Of a stretch of DNA of 64,000 nucleotides, positions 53,151 through 61,922 are shown piece by piece. How positions within the stretch are numbered: the stretch's first letter is position 1; the number at the start of each line of letters is the position of its first letter. Source of the DNA: Parabacteroides bouchesdurhonensis (GTDB lineage Bacteria > Bacteroidota > Bacteroidia > Bacteroidales > Tannerellaceae); NCBI RefSeq assembly GCF_900186615.1, contig NZ_LT896588.1, positions 3,480,311 to 3,544,310 on the forward strand. The letters are read 5' to 3'. A program made the translations under genes and the position numbers. Under the pieces are notes generated by a model that saw only the letters and a program-made list of their open reading frames with translations, searched no databases and was not told the origin of the DNA.

Positions 53151-55484
53151 TTATTCACTCTTGATGCTGTTTACCGGATTCTCGTTAGCCGCCCGCCAAT
53201 TCTGAAAGGTTACCGTAACTACAGTAATAAACGATATCAGCACAAAAGCGACAGCGTATACCCACCAATACATCGGGACTTTATATGCAAAATTCTCCAA
53301 CCAACGGGATATCGAATATCCGGCAATAGGAGCTGCCAGAACAAAACATATTATCAAAATCCGGACGTATGATTTATTAAACATCACAATAATCTGACCG
53401 GTAGTAGAACCTAATACTTTACGTACGCCTATCTCTTTTTTCCGGTATTCACTGTCGAACACTACCAAGCCAAACACGCCTACCATAGAGATAAAAATAG
53501 CAATCAGGCTAAAGAGTGTAATAAGGGAACTCAAGTTCAATTCTTTTTCATAAAGGCTGTTCAATACTTCATTGAAAAAACGAATATTAAACGGATATTC
53601 CGGGTCCATCGATTTAAGAGTAGCCCTCACATGTTGCATCGCATCGCCTAAATCCACGCCTTTACTAACTTTAATATACGCAAAGTTAGCCTTCGTCCCC
53701 CAATTTCGGGTTCCCCATACGAAGAAAGCCATAGGAGAAACTTCGGTACGGAAAGATGCGAACTTTACATCCGGCATAAAGCCTATAATCTCAGCACCTT
53801 CAATCCGCTCTCCTATCGCAAGGTCATAACTTTCCTTTGCTTTCTGGTTAAAGATATAAACTCCTTCCTGGGTGTTTTTATCTTCTTCGCGGAAATTTCG
53901 TCCTTCTTTAATCTCCACGCCCATTACTTCAAGGAACTGGTAATCTACCGGCAGGCATTGGAAGTTGATTTCTTTATCACGATACGAACGCCCCCAACCC
54001 ATATACTGATCGGAACTTGACAGAAGAGGTTCGGCAAACGCAACAGCCGTAATGCCTGAATATGACTTCAACTGGTTGGCAAAAGCCTCCTGGCTGTCTT
54101 TTATCTCCTTACTTAGATTCGTTACGATAATTTCATCTTTCTCATATCCCAACGGCGTATGTTGCATATAATAATTTTGCAAATACATAAACAAAGAGCC
54201 TATGACTAAGGAAAACGAAGCGATAAACTGAATGCTTATAAGGACATTTCGCAACTGCCTCCCTGTCGGCGATAAACCAAAACTACCCTTTAATACTAAG
54301 GCAGGAGGAAACGACGTCATATAATAAGAAGGATATAATCCGGCCAGCAAACCGGTAAGCAGAGCCAATACCGCTGTAATAGAGATCAACACCGGATGCA
54401 CGGATATAGACAAATCGGCATCCACCAAAGAAGCCAAAAAAGAATATTGTAATGAATAAAGAAGGCCTAAAGAGCAGACAAAAGAAAGCAAGCTGATGAT
54501 AACCGCTTCGGCAATCAACGACAAACGGATCATTTTTTCTTCGCTGCCCAGTACTTTTTGCGTATTAATACTTTTAATACGCATAGGAGTAAGAGCCGTA
54601 CTAAAGTTTGTAAAGTTAATGCCGGCAATAATAACTATAACAATTGCGATGGCAAACAAAACAAGCAATGCCTGCTTGCTGGCCTTCGGAGTATGATCGT
54701 ATGTAGTATCGGTAACAAAGTGCAAATCTTTGATCGGAGTTAAACGAAGTTCACGGCCTTCCAGAGACGCACCTTCTCCTGTAGCTGTAAAATTCTTCTT
54801 GAAATTAGCAAACAAACCTTCTCTGCTTTCGGGTTTATCCAGACGAACATAACACGTATAATTCCAATTCTCCCACGCATGCAGGTTCTCATCTCCCATT
54901 TGCAGGTAAATAGGGTTGTTTAATGATGTGTTTTTAGGAAAATCTTTATAGACGCCGCCTACGGTCAATGTCTGGAAATCGGTCTTTAATAGTTTATTTA
55001 AGGCAGATTCGTTACCAAACAATTTCCGGGCAATGCTTTCAGGAATCAATATTTTATCCGGTGCTTGCAAAACATCATCGCTTCCCTCTACCATGTCAAA
55101 ATGGAAGACTTGGGTAATGGACGGATATGTCATTACAATGGGTTCTTTATAAGACTTTACGCCATTGGCATCATTAACGGTGAAGAAAATCTCACCCATC
55201 CACGGATTACATAAGGCTAATGCTTTGATGTGTGGAGATGATTGGGCAAAAGCATCACTAAGGGGACGGCAAATAACAACACCTGCTCCTCCTTCATAAG
55301 CATTCTCCACGCGAAATATGCAATCACCCTGAGGATGGCTGGTATCGAAGCTTTGGTCATAGTACCATTGCATCATAATCACCATAAAGGCGGTAAAAGC
55401 GACAGAAAGTCCCAGCATATTTAATAAAGCAGCGAACTTGAAGCGCCTTAATACCCCAAGGAGATTTCGTAGAATTGTTTTCAT
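53151..55484 (-). CDS. MacB/FtsX-type ABC permease, first paralogue
   Basis: A 777-residue permease with the same two-half FtsX layout as its neighbour. The first cytoplasmic loop motif TPMRIKSINTQKVLGSEEKMI and the second KKEIGVRKVLGSTTGQIIVMFNK are the likely contacts with the ATPase. The N-terminus KTILRNLLGVLRRFKFAALLNM is nearly the same in both paralogues. It starts 12 bp after the ATPase stop. No TolC or adaptor gene is linked, so it may be a lipoprotein or peptide extractor like LolCDE or MacB. The substrate is unknown. Confidence 0.92.
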   Translation of the reverse strand: MKTILRNLLGVLRRFKFAALLNMLGLSVAFTAFMVIMMQWYYDQSFDTSHPQGDCIFRVENAYEGGAGVVICRPLSDAFAQSSPHIKALALCNPWMGEIFFTVNDANGVKSYKEPIVMTYPSITQVFHFDMVEGSDDVLQAPDKILIPESIARKLFGNESALNKLLKTDFQTLTVGGVYKDFPKNTSLNNPIYLQMGDENLHAWENWNYTCYVRLDKPESREGLFANFKKNFTATGEGASLEGRELRLTPIKDLHFVTDTTYDHTPKASKQALLVLFAIAIVIVIIAGINFTNFSTALTPMRIKSINTQKVLGSEEKMIRLSLIAEAVIISLLSFVCSLGLLYSLQYSFLASLVDADLSISVHPVLISITAVLALLTGLLAGLYPSYYMTSFPPALVLKGSFGLSPTGRQLRNVLISIQFIASFSLVIGSLFMYLQNYYMQHTPLGYEKDEIIVTNLSKEIKDSQEAFANQLKSYSGITAVAFAEPLLSSSDQYMGWGRSYRDKEINFQCLPVDYQFLEVMGVEIKEGRNFREEDKNTQEGVYIFNQKAKESYDLAIGERIEGAEIIGFMPDVKFASFRTEVSPMAFFVWGTRNWGTKANFAYIKVSKGVDLGDAMQHVRATLKSMDPEYPFNIRFFNEVLNSLYEKELNLSSLITLFSLIAIFISMVGVFGLVVFDSEYRKKEIGVRKVLGSTTGQIIVMFNKSYVRILIICFVLAAPIAGYSISRWLENFAYKVPMYWWVYAVAFVLISFITVVTVTFQNWRAANENPVNSIKSE

Positions 55485-55496
55485 ACGGGTTTTGTT

Positions 55497-56177
55497 TTAA
55501 ATAAACTCACTGACAGACGAAACGATACTACCGTCGAACAAGTTAATAACACGATGTGCAAAACTGGCGTCATGCTTGGAGTGGGTTACCATTACAATGG
55601 TTGTGCCTTCCTTATTCAATTCCGTCAATAATTGCATAACTTCTGCTCCGTTCTTTGAATCCAAATTACCTGTAGGCTCATCGGCTAGGATTATCTTCGG
55701 GTTAGATACAACGGCACGGGCTATGGCCACACGCTGCTGCTGACCGCCGGACAACTGCTGAGGAAAGTGAGCCGCACGGTGACTGATGTTCATTCGTTTC
55801 AGGATGTCCGTTACCATTTGCTTACGTTCGGCAGCTTTTATCTTTAGGTAAGTCAACGGCAGTTCTACGTTCTCGAACACATTCAGTTCGTCAATCAAGT
55901 TAAAACTCTGGAAAACGAAGCCGATATTCCCTTTACGTACCTGAGTACGTTCTTTCTCTTTTAAATGGCCTACTTCCAGTTCTCCCAAGTAGTAATTACC
56001 CTCAGAAGGATTATCCAACAAACCAAGGATATTCAATAATGTTGACTTACCGCAACCGGAAGGTCCCATGATTGCAACAAACTCGCCGTCCTTTACTTCC
56101 AATGATACTTTATTCAATGCAATTGTTTCTACTTCCTCTGTGCGGAAAAACTTACTCAATCCTTCAATCTTGATCAT
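55497..56177 (-). CDS. LolD/MacB-type ABC exporter ATPase
   Basis: A 226-residue cytoplasmic ATPase. Walker A GPSGCGKST is at residues 38-46, the Q-loop is in GNIGFVFQSFNLIDELN, the signature LSGGQQQRVAIARA is near 141-154, and Walker B with D-loop is ILADEPTGNLDS. The GNLDS and FNLID features mark the LolD/MacB/FtsE group. It drives the two permeases that follow. It is the first gene of the three-gene operon. Its upstream gap (56178-56374) contains the long perfect inverted repeat and no clear -7 box. Confidence 0.96.
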   Translation of the reverse strand: MIKIEGLSKFFRTEEVETIALNKVSLEVKDGEFVAIMGPSGCGKSTLLNILGLLDNPSEGNYYLGELEVGHLKEKERTQVRKGNIGFVFQSFNLIDELNVFENVELPLTYLKIKAAERKQMVTDILKRMNISHRAAHFPQQLSGGQQQRVAIARAVVSNPKIILADEPTGNLDSKNGAEVMQLLTELNKEGTTIVMVTHSKHDASFAHRVINLFDGSIVSSVSEFI

Positions 56178-56286
56178 AATCGTATTTGTTTATTTATATT
56201 TACATTTATAATTACAAATGAATATTCAAATAGTATGCCAAAAACAACAACTTATTATTTATCAAAGCATTAAATCATATATTAAC

Positions 56287-56342
56287 AAACAAGAGTGTCC
56301 AATAATTAGACACTGTTGTCTAATTATTGGACACTCTTGTTT
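56287..56342. repeat. 26-bp perfect inverted repeat after rho (two dyads)
   Basis: Positions 56287-56312 are the exact reverse complement of 56317-56342, with a CTGT loop. Each arm contains its own dyad TGTC-N9-GACA (56296-56312 and 56317-56333), 21 bp apart, so it is also a two-unit version of the dyad arrays. Lying 33 bp past the rho stop, it probably ends or stabilises the rho transcript, although no T-run follows. Confidence 0.9.
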
Positions 56343-56374
56343 ACTTTCCCTACATTTCGGGAACAGATCCTTAC

Positions 56375-58360
56375 TTAACCGTTCATTGAAGCAAGGAATT
56401 CCATATTATCAGAAGTTTGTTCCATACGTTGCTTAACAAATTCCATCGCTTCAACAGAATTCATATCAGACAAGTATTTGCGCAAAACCCACATTCTATT
56501 CAAAGTACTATCGTCTTGCAGCAAGTCGTCACGACGCGTACTTGAAGCCGTAATATCAACAGCCGGATATATACGTTTATTAGATAACTTACGATCCAAC
56601 TGTAACTCCATATTACCTGTACCTTTAAATTCTTCAAAGATTACGTCATCCATCTTTGAACCGGTTTCCGTAAGAGCTGTTGCCAGAATTGTAAGACTGC
56701 CTCCATGCTCGATATTACGAGCCGCACCAAAGAAACGTTTGGGCTTCTGCAAAGCATTTGCATCCACACCTCCTGAAAGAACCTTACCGGATGCAGGCTG
56801 AACCGTGTTATAAGCACGGGCCAGACGAGTAATTGAGTCTAATAAAATAACGACATCATGACCGCATTCTACCATACGTTTTGCTTTGTTCAAAACAATT
56901 TCGGCAATCTTCACATGGCGTTCTGCCGGTTCATCAAAAGTAGAAGCAATAACTTCGGCATCTACACTACGAGCCATATCTGTTACTTCTTCAGGACGCT
57001 CATCAATCAAAAGGATAATCATATATACTTCCGGATGATTGGCGGCAATAGCATTAGCAATGTCTTTAAGTAACATTGTTTTACCGGTCTTCGGTTGGGC
57101 TACGATTAAACCACGCTGTCCTTTTCCTATCGGAGAAAATAAATCGACTACACGGACTGCGATATTATCATACACTTTAGGTGCACGACGAGCAGTAAGC
57201 ATAAACTTTTCATCCGGGAATAACGGAGTCAGGTGATCAAAAGGAACACGGTCACGAACTTCTTCCGGTCCGCGTCCGTTAATCTTATCAACCTTCACCA
57301 ACGGGAAATATTTCTCCCCTTCCTTCGGAGGACGAATAGCGCCTTCCACTACATCACCGGTCTTTAGGCCAAACAGCTTAATCTGTGACTGTGATACATA
57401 TATATCATCAGGAGATGTCAGATAATTATAATCAGAAGAACGTAGGAAACCATAACCGTCCTGCATCATTTCCAATACGCCGGTTCCGGTCAGGATACCG
57501 TCAAACTCATATTGTTTCTCTTGCTGTTGGTTATTATTGTTATTATTACGCTGATTATTATAGTTATTATTCTGACGATTATTCTTATTATTGTTGTTAT
57601 TGTTATTTTGAGAAGGTGTATTTTGTTCGTTTTGTACCGGACGGTTTGTATTTTCAGATTTAGGATGTGAAGGAGAGAAAGGGAAAATCTGATCAAGCAC
57701 GGAATTTGCATCCGGATGACGGAATACAACACGTTTTGGCTCATCTTCTGTATGATTGGAAGCCGGTGCTTGTGTTGTTTCCACAACATCTTCAACGGTT
57801 GTTGCTTCCGGCAATTTTACTTCTTCAACCACTTCCGGCATCACTGGCGGTAATAAAGGTTTTTCTTTCTTTTTATTTACTTTCACCACCGGGGCTTCTT
57901 CTACTACAGGAAGAGTTTCTGTAACTTTCTCTACAACAACGTCCTCAGTCGGGAGTACAGGAGCAGCAGCACCTGCTACTTTTTCTTTCTTTTCAATTCG
58001 AACTCTCTTTTTACGTTCGGGTTGTTCTTTCTTTTCTACTACTTGTTTGGTTTCTTCTACTGTTTTTTCAGAAATAGGTTCTTGTTTAGTTTCAGCATTT
58101 GTCTCAGCCTTTACAACTTTTGAAGTCTTTGCCGGTTTTGCCGGTTTAGGAGCTTTCTTAGTACGGGTTTGTTTTTCAGCTTTCTTAGCTTCTTTCTCTG
58201 CTTGTATACCAGCATATGAGATAGCTTGTTCATCAAGGATTCTATATACAAGTTCCTCCTTTTTCAAGCTGCTTACTTTTTTAATACCTAACTCTTCCGC
58301 TATACTTTGAAGTTCAGGAAGAAGTTTTTCATTTAGTTCTAAAATGTTATATTTTTGCAT
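56375..58360 (-). CDS. rho: Transcription termination factor Rho with long disordered insertion
   Basis: A 661-residue hexameric RNA helicase, about 240 residues longer than E. coli Rho. Residues 1-45 are the Rho_N helical domain. Residues ~55-280 are a low-complexity insertion, first Lys/Glu/Ala/Pro/Val-rich and then Asn/Gln-rich (about 243-280). Then come the RNA-binding domain (GYGFLR, 302-307), Walker A AQPKTGKT (421-428) and Walker [17 protein letters not shown] (about 503-518). It ends untranslated transcription. In Bacteroides thetaiotaomicron the equivalent insertion has been linked to Rho condensate formation. It has a long leader (-7 box 58523-58530) and an inverted repeat after the stop. 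Confidence 0.97.
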   Translation of the reverse strand: MQKYNILELNEKLLPELQSIAEELGIKKVSSLKKEELVYRILDEQAISYAGIQAEKEAKKAEKQTRTKKAPKPAKPAKTSKVVKAETNAETKQEPISEKTVEETKQVVEKKEQPERKKRVRIEKKEKVAGAAAPVLPTEDVVVEKVTETLPVVEEAPVVKVNKKKEKPLLPPVMPEVVEEVKLPEATTVEDVVETTQAPASNHTEDEPKRVVFRHPDANSVLDQIFPFSPSHPKSENTNRPVQNEQNTPSQNNNNNNNKNNRQNNNYNNQRNNNNNNQQQEKQYEFDGILTGTGVLEMMQDGYGFLRSSDYNYLTSPDDIYVSQSQIKLFGLKTGDVVEGAIRPPKEGEKYFPLVKVDKINGRGPEEVRDRVPFDHLTPLFPDEKFMLTARRAPKVYDNIAVRVVDLFSPIGKGQRGLIVAQPKTGKTMLLKDIANAIAANHPEVYMIILLIDERPEEVTDMARSVDAEVIASTFDEPAERHVKIAEIVLNKAKRMVECGHDVVILLDSITRLARAYNTVQPASGKVLSGGVDANALQKPKRFFGAARNIEHGGSLTILATALTETGSKMDDVIFEEFKGTGNMELQLDRKLSNKRIYPAVDITASSTRRDDLLQDDSTLNRMWVLRKYLSDMNSVEAMEFVKQRMEQTSDNMEFLASMNG

Positions 58361-58522
58361 ATTGAGAAGTGAATAATATAAACGTCACACGCACAGCCAT
58401 AAATAAATGCGTGCACAACGCTTTCATTGTATCTTAATTAGTGAAATAATAATTTTTCATGTAAAAACCGGATTGTTTATCTAACCGAATCATTAGTAAC
58501 ACATCTGCGGAGTAAATCTTTG

Positions 58523-58530
58523 CAAATGTA
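58523..58530 (-). promoter_or_regulatory. -7 box and long leader of rho
   Basis: TACATTTG on the minus strand gives a rho leader of about 155 nt. A hairpin with CACGCA/TGCGTG arms lies in the leader near 58390-58415. Autoregulation of rho through this leader is possible but not shown. Confidence 0.4.
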
Positions 58531-58553
58531 AGAACATTTTTATAGATTCTACT

Positions 58554-59876
58554 TTATTCTGTAAAAAATTTTACGATCAAAGCCTGTTTCGTTGTTTTAT
58601 CTATACGAAAACGATTATCGGATCGCTCTCCAACCAACCAAATAACATCATTACCACTACACAGTAACCACGTTTGTTCCTTATCAAAAAGACTATATTT
58701 ATGATCGGAGAAATAATCACTCAGCTTTTTTCGGCCAGTCATTCCAAATGGTATAAACCAATCTCCTGCCTGCCATTTACGTAACACAAGGGGAAATGTA
58801 AGTTTATCATAATCAAAATAAGCTATATTCTTATCTTTTTCTATTTGGAATTCATTACTTAAAACAATTTTACGGAAAGATAGTTCAATCGGTATATGGC
58901 ATTCAACGTTTCCCTCTTCTATCATATATTGAAACGTTTCTTCTTTTTGTAATGGAGCAAGAAGCAAATAATCCCGGTCTTTTATCAAACGATGAGTAGA
59001 TGAATAAAAAGATTTACCTGATTCATGGCGTAATGACAAAAACAGGTCATCCGTAACTAACCGGGTAAAATTGAACGGTTTCAATAATTCATATAATATT
59101 GTCTCCGGAGCAGGATATCGAAGTAGAGCATTAATAGACAAACGCTGCTCTCCCACCATTACATCTCTGCGAGCTTCATTTATTACATTTATATATATGG
59201 TTTCAACAGCCGATAAATGTTCCGCGGTTCTGGCTATCGTATTTCTTACGGAAGGATTTATTTCCTCTAATAAAGGAAGCACCTTTAAACGAATAAAGTT
59301 TCGCGTATAAACATCAGACAGGTTCGAGCTATCCGTAACATACGAATAATGCTGCTCAGATAACCATGCAAGAATATCGTCCCTGTTTACCGGCAATAAA
59401 GGACGGACTATATAACCGTTTTTCGGACGAATCCCCCGCATACCTCTTATACCTGTTCCACGTACCAGATTCATCAGTAAAGTTTCAACACTATCGTCTC
59501 GATGATGAGCTACGGCAATAGCTTGTGCATCCAGTTTGCATCTCATATCTTCAAACCATTTATAGCGCAACTCCCGTGCAGCCATCTCTATGGAAAGATG
59601 CTTTTCTTCCGCATATGCAATCGTATCGAAATCTACTTTATAAAAAGGGACATGTAACGAGCGGGCAAATTCTTCGGCAAAATGCTCATCCCTGAGTGAT
59701 TCATCACCTCTCAAATGAAAGTTACAATGAACGGCGATACAAGAATAATCCAGACGTACAAGTGCAGCCAGCAAAGCAACAGAGTCCGCTCCGCCACTCA
59801 AACCAACCAAAACAGGCTTATCATTATCAATAAGCAATTGGTATTTTTCTATATATGTACGTATGGTGCTTATCAT
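58554..59876 (-). CDS. tilS: tRNA(Ile)-lysidine synthase
   Basis: A 440-residue enzyme that converts the wobble cytidine of the tRNA-Ile CAU anticodon to lysidine. The PP-loop LVGLSGGADSVALL (SGGADS at 27-32) and the N-terminal motif AHHRDDSVETLLMNLVRGTG are clear, and the C-terminal TilS domain (WQAGDWFIPFGMTGRKKLSDYFSD) is present. The open frame extends 18 codons further upstream across a terminator hairpin (59897-59941), so the start MISTIRTYIEKYQLL at 59876 is preferred. It is preceded by that terminator and followed by rho. Confidence 0.95.
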   Translation of the reverse strand: MISTIRTYIEKYQLLIDNDKPVLVGLSGGADSVALLAALVRLDYSCIAVHCNFHLRGDESLRDEHFAEEFARSLHVPFYKVDFDTIAYAEEKHLSIEMAARELRYKWFEDMRCKLDAQAIAVAHHRDDSVETLLMNLVRGTGIRGMRGIRPKNGYIVRPLLPVNRDDILAWLSEQHYSYVTDSSNLSDVYTRNFIRLKVLPLLEEINPSVRNTIARTAEHLSAVETIYINVINEARRDVMVGEQRLSINALLRYPAPETILYELLKPFNFTRLVTDDLFLSLRHESGKSFYSSTHRLIKDRDYLLLAPLQKEETFQYMIEEGNVECHIPIELSFRKIVLSNEFQIEKDKNIAYFDYDKLTFPLVLRKWQAGDWFIPFGMTGRKKLSDYFSDHKYSLFDKEQTWLLCSGNDVIWLVGERSDNRFRIDKTTKQALIVKFFTE

Positions 59877-59896
59877 AAAATACGGTAATAACCAAA

Positions 59897-59941
59897 TCCC
59901 CTCTTGAACCACAAACTTTAAAGTCCGCATTCAAGAGGGGA
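59897..59941 (-). terminator. Terminator between the zinc-ribbon gene and tilS
   Basis: TCCCCTCTTGAA (59897-59908) pairs perfectly with 59930-59941. An inner palindrome ACTTTAAAGT (59915-59924) sits in the loop. Confidence 0.7.
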
Positions 59942-59966
59942 ATTCAATATCGTATATAGAACGTAA

Positions 59967-60731
59967 TTATTCTTCTACGCCTGCCAATTCAGGGTCAATC
60001 ATAATACGTCCGCAATATTCACAAACAATAATTTTCTTACGAAGTTTAATATCCATTTGTTTCTGAGGCGGAATCTTATTAAAGCAACCACCACAAGCAT
60101 CGCGCTGGATATAAACGACAGCCAAACCATTACGAGCCCCTTTACGAATACGTTTAAACGCAGTAAGTAAGCGAGGTTCAATAGCAGCTTCGAGTTTCTT
60201 CGCTTTTTCACGAAGTTTTTCTTCGTCTTGTTTTGTTTCAGAAACGATCTGTTCCAATTCGCCTTTCTTCTGAACTAAATCAGCTTTACGGCCTTCCAGT
60301 TTCTCAGAAAGACCGGCAATTTCTTCTTTCTTTAAAGTTATTGCTTCACTAAATTCACGAATCTTTTTTTCTGAGAACTCGATTTCCAAACCTTGGAATT
60401 CAATTTCTTTTGAAAGATTGTCAAACTCACGGTTGTTACGAACGTTATCCAACTGTGACTTATATTTCTCAATCAGGCTGGTTGAGTCAGAGATTTTATT
60501 CTTTTGTTCTACAACAGAAGTCTCAAAATCTTTAATATCTGACTGATAATTCTGAAGACGGGTTTCCAGACCTGCTATCTCATCTTCCAAGTCTTGCACT
60601 TCCAAAGGAAGCTCGCCACGAAGCGTCTTAATTTTATCAATTTCAGTCATCATCGTCTGAAGTTGATACAGTGCAGAAAGCTTTTCTTCAACTGTATATT
60701 CTTTTTCAGCTGATTGTTTATCTGTAGCCAT
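59967..60731 (-). CDS. Coiled-coil protein with C4 zinc ribbon (CT398/YbgI-linked family)
   Basis: A 254-residue protein. Residues ~15-190 are a long coiled coil rich in Lys, Glu and Leu (EVQDLEDEIAGLETRLQNYQ, and EKLEGRKADLVQKKGELEQI). The end carries a zinc ribbon with two CxxC pairs (CGGC and CEYC, 20 residues apart). This family is widespread and probably acts in nucleic-acid or protein-complex quality control; its exact role is unknown. It starts 1 bp after the Nif3-family gene, and the two are commonly linked. A -7 box (TACATTTG, 60780-60787) lies inside the upstream gene. Confidence 0.85.
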   Translation of the reverse strand: MATDKQSAEKEYTVEEKLSALYQLQTMMTEIDKIKTLRGELPLEVQDLEDEIAGLETRLQNYQSDIKDFETSVVEQKNKISDSTSLIEKYKSQLDNVRNNREFDNLSKEIEFQGLEIEFSEKKIREFSEAITLKKEEIAGLSEKLEGRKADLVQKKGELEQIVSETKQDEEKLREKAKKLEAAIEPRLLTAFKRIRKGARNGLAVVYIQRDACGGCFNKIPPQKQMDIKLRKKIIVCEYCGRIMIDPELAGVEE

Positions 60732-60732
60732 T

Positions 60733-61830
60733 CTATAAATATTTTACTGGGTTTGAATTAACACTCGATAAATGCACCGCAAATGTAGGAAATTTTTTCG
60801 ATATTATATTATAAAAGATGTCTTTTGTACAGACTTCGGATTCATAATGTCCTATCACAGCGAGCAGAATGCGATCTTCCACATCGTAGAAGTCATTATA
60901 CTTAGCTTCGCCTGTAATAAAAATATCCGCTCCATAACGAATTGCCTCATTTACAAGAAATGCCCCGCTTCCACCACAGATAGCAACTTCGCGAATCATT
61001 TTTCCCGTAAACGGAGAATGTTTGATACATCCTACGTGGAAAATATCTTTTATCCGTTGCAAGAAACTTAGTTCATTCTCGCTTTCCGGTAATTCGCCAA
61101 CCACACCGGAGCCGGCCTGAGCCCATGAGTTCTCTAAAGGATAAAAATCAAAAGCAGGTTCTTCATACGGATGAACGGACAATAATGCCCGCATCACACT
61201 GGATTTCCGGTAAGCCGGCAAAATAGTTTCTATACGCACTTCGGGCTCTACATGCAATTCTCCTACCTCACCACAAAACGGATTGCAACCTTCGTTTGCC
61301 CGGAAAGTTCCTTCGCCTTTCAGATTATAACTGCATGAATCGTAATTACCTATACTTCCTGCTCCTGCATTAAACAAAGTATTCCTTACAATATCCGCAT
61401 AAGCTTCAGGAACAAAAGTAACGAGCTTCAACAAAGCCTTTTGCTGCGGGCTAAGAATCCTGACATTTTGCAATCCTATCATTTCAGCCAACCTGTAATT
61501 AACGCCTCCCACTGCATTATCCAGATTTGTGTGGGCAGCATAAATAACAAGATCATATTTGCAAGCTTTTATCATACATCGCTCTATGTAGGTAGAACCA
61601 GTAAGCGACTTAAAAGGTTTAAAGGCTAAAGGATGATGTGAAATAATCAAATTACACTCAGATTCTATTGCTTCGTCTATGACTTCTTCCGTAACATCCA
61701 GACAAAGCAAAGCACCGGTAGCCGGTTGGTTTACATCGCCAACCTGCACACCTGCATTATCGAAACTTTCCTGCAATGGTAGCGGAGCATAATGCTCTAT
61801 TTCTTTTATTATATCCTTAACCTTTACCAT
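60733..61830 (-). CDS. Nif3-like dinuclear metal-centre protein
   Basis: A 365-residue protein of the Nif3/YqfO family. The metal-binding segments are NLIISHHPLAFK and IYAAHTNLDNAVGGVNYRLA in the first half, and AVIGHYESEVCTKD in the second. Between the halves is the ~120-residue insertion with YqfO-type PII-like fold that many Gram-positive and Bacteroidetes members have. A possible earlier start at 61836 would be TTG, so ATG at 61830 is preferred. Its biochemical role is uncertain; GTP cyclohydrolase-type names in databases are not proven. It forms a unit with the zinc-ribbon gene. Confidence 0.9.
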   Translation of the reverse strand: MVKVKDIIKEIEHYAPLPLQESFDNAGVQVGDVNQPATGALLCLDVTEEVIDEAIESECNLIISHHPLAFKPFKSLTGSTYIERCMIKACKYDLVIYAAHTNLDNAVGGVNYRLAEMIGLQNVRILSPQQKALLKLVTFVPEAYADIVRNTLFNAGAGSIGNYDSCSYNLKGEGTFRANEGCNPFCGEVGELHVEPEVRIETILPAYRKSSVMRALLSVHPYEEPAFDFYPLENSWAQAGSGVVGELPESENELSFLQRIKDIFHVGCIKHSPFTGKMIREVAICGGSGAFLVNEAIRYGADIFITGEAKYNDFYDVEDRILLAVIGHYESEVCTKDIFYNIISKKFPTFAVHLSSVNSNPVKYL

Positions 61831-61861
61831 AATCAATAATTTATTAATTCGTCAATATGCC

Positions 61862-61908
61862 AATGTGCCAATCGGAGAAAGACTCTTTCATTGGCTAATT
61901 GGCACATT
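61862..61908 (-). terminator. Hairpin after aspS
   Basis: AATGTGCCAAT (61862-61872) pairs perfectly with ATTGGCACATT (61898-61908), with an inner GAAAG/CTTTC stem. Half-sites CCAAT/ATTGG recur at 61860, 61868, 61890, 61898 and 61911. It may end the aspS transcript; no strong T-run is seen. Confidence 0.45.
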
Positions 61909-61922
61909 ATCCAATTAACACA

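Noticed and set aside
57385-57663. Tyr/Ser-rich plus-strand frame
   Set aside because: It is the antisense reading of the Asn-rich trinucleotide runs of rho, which explains its odd composition.
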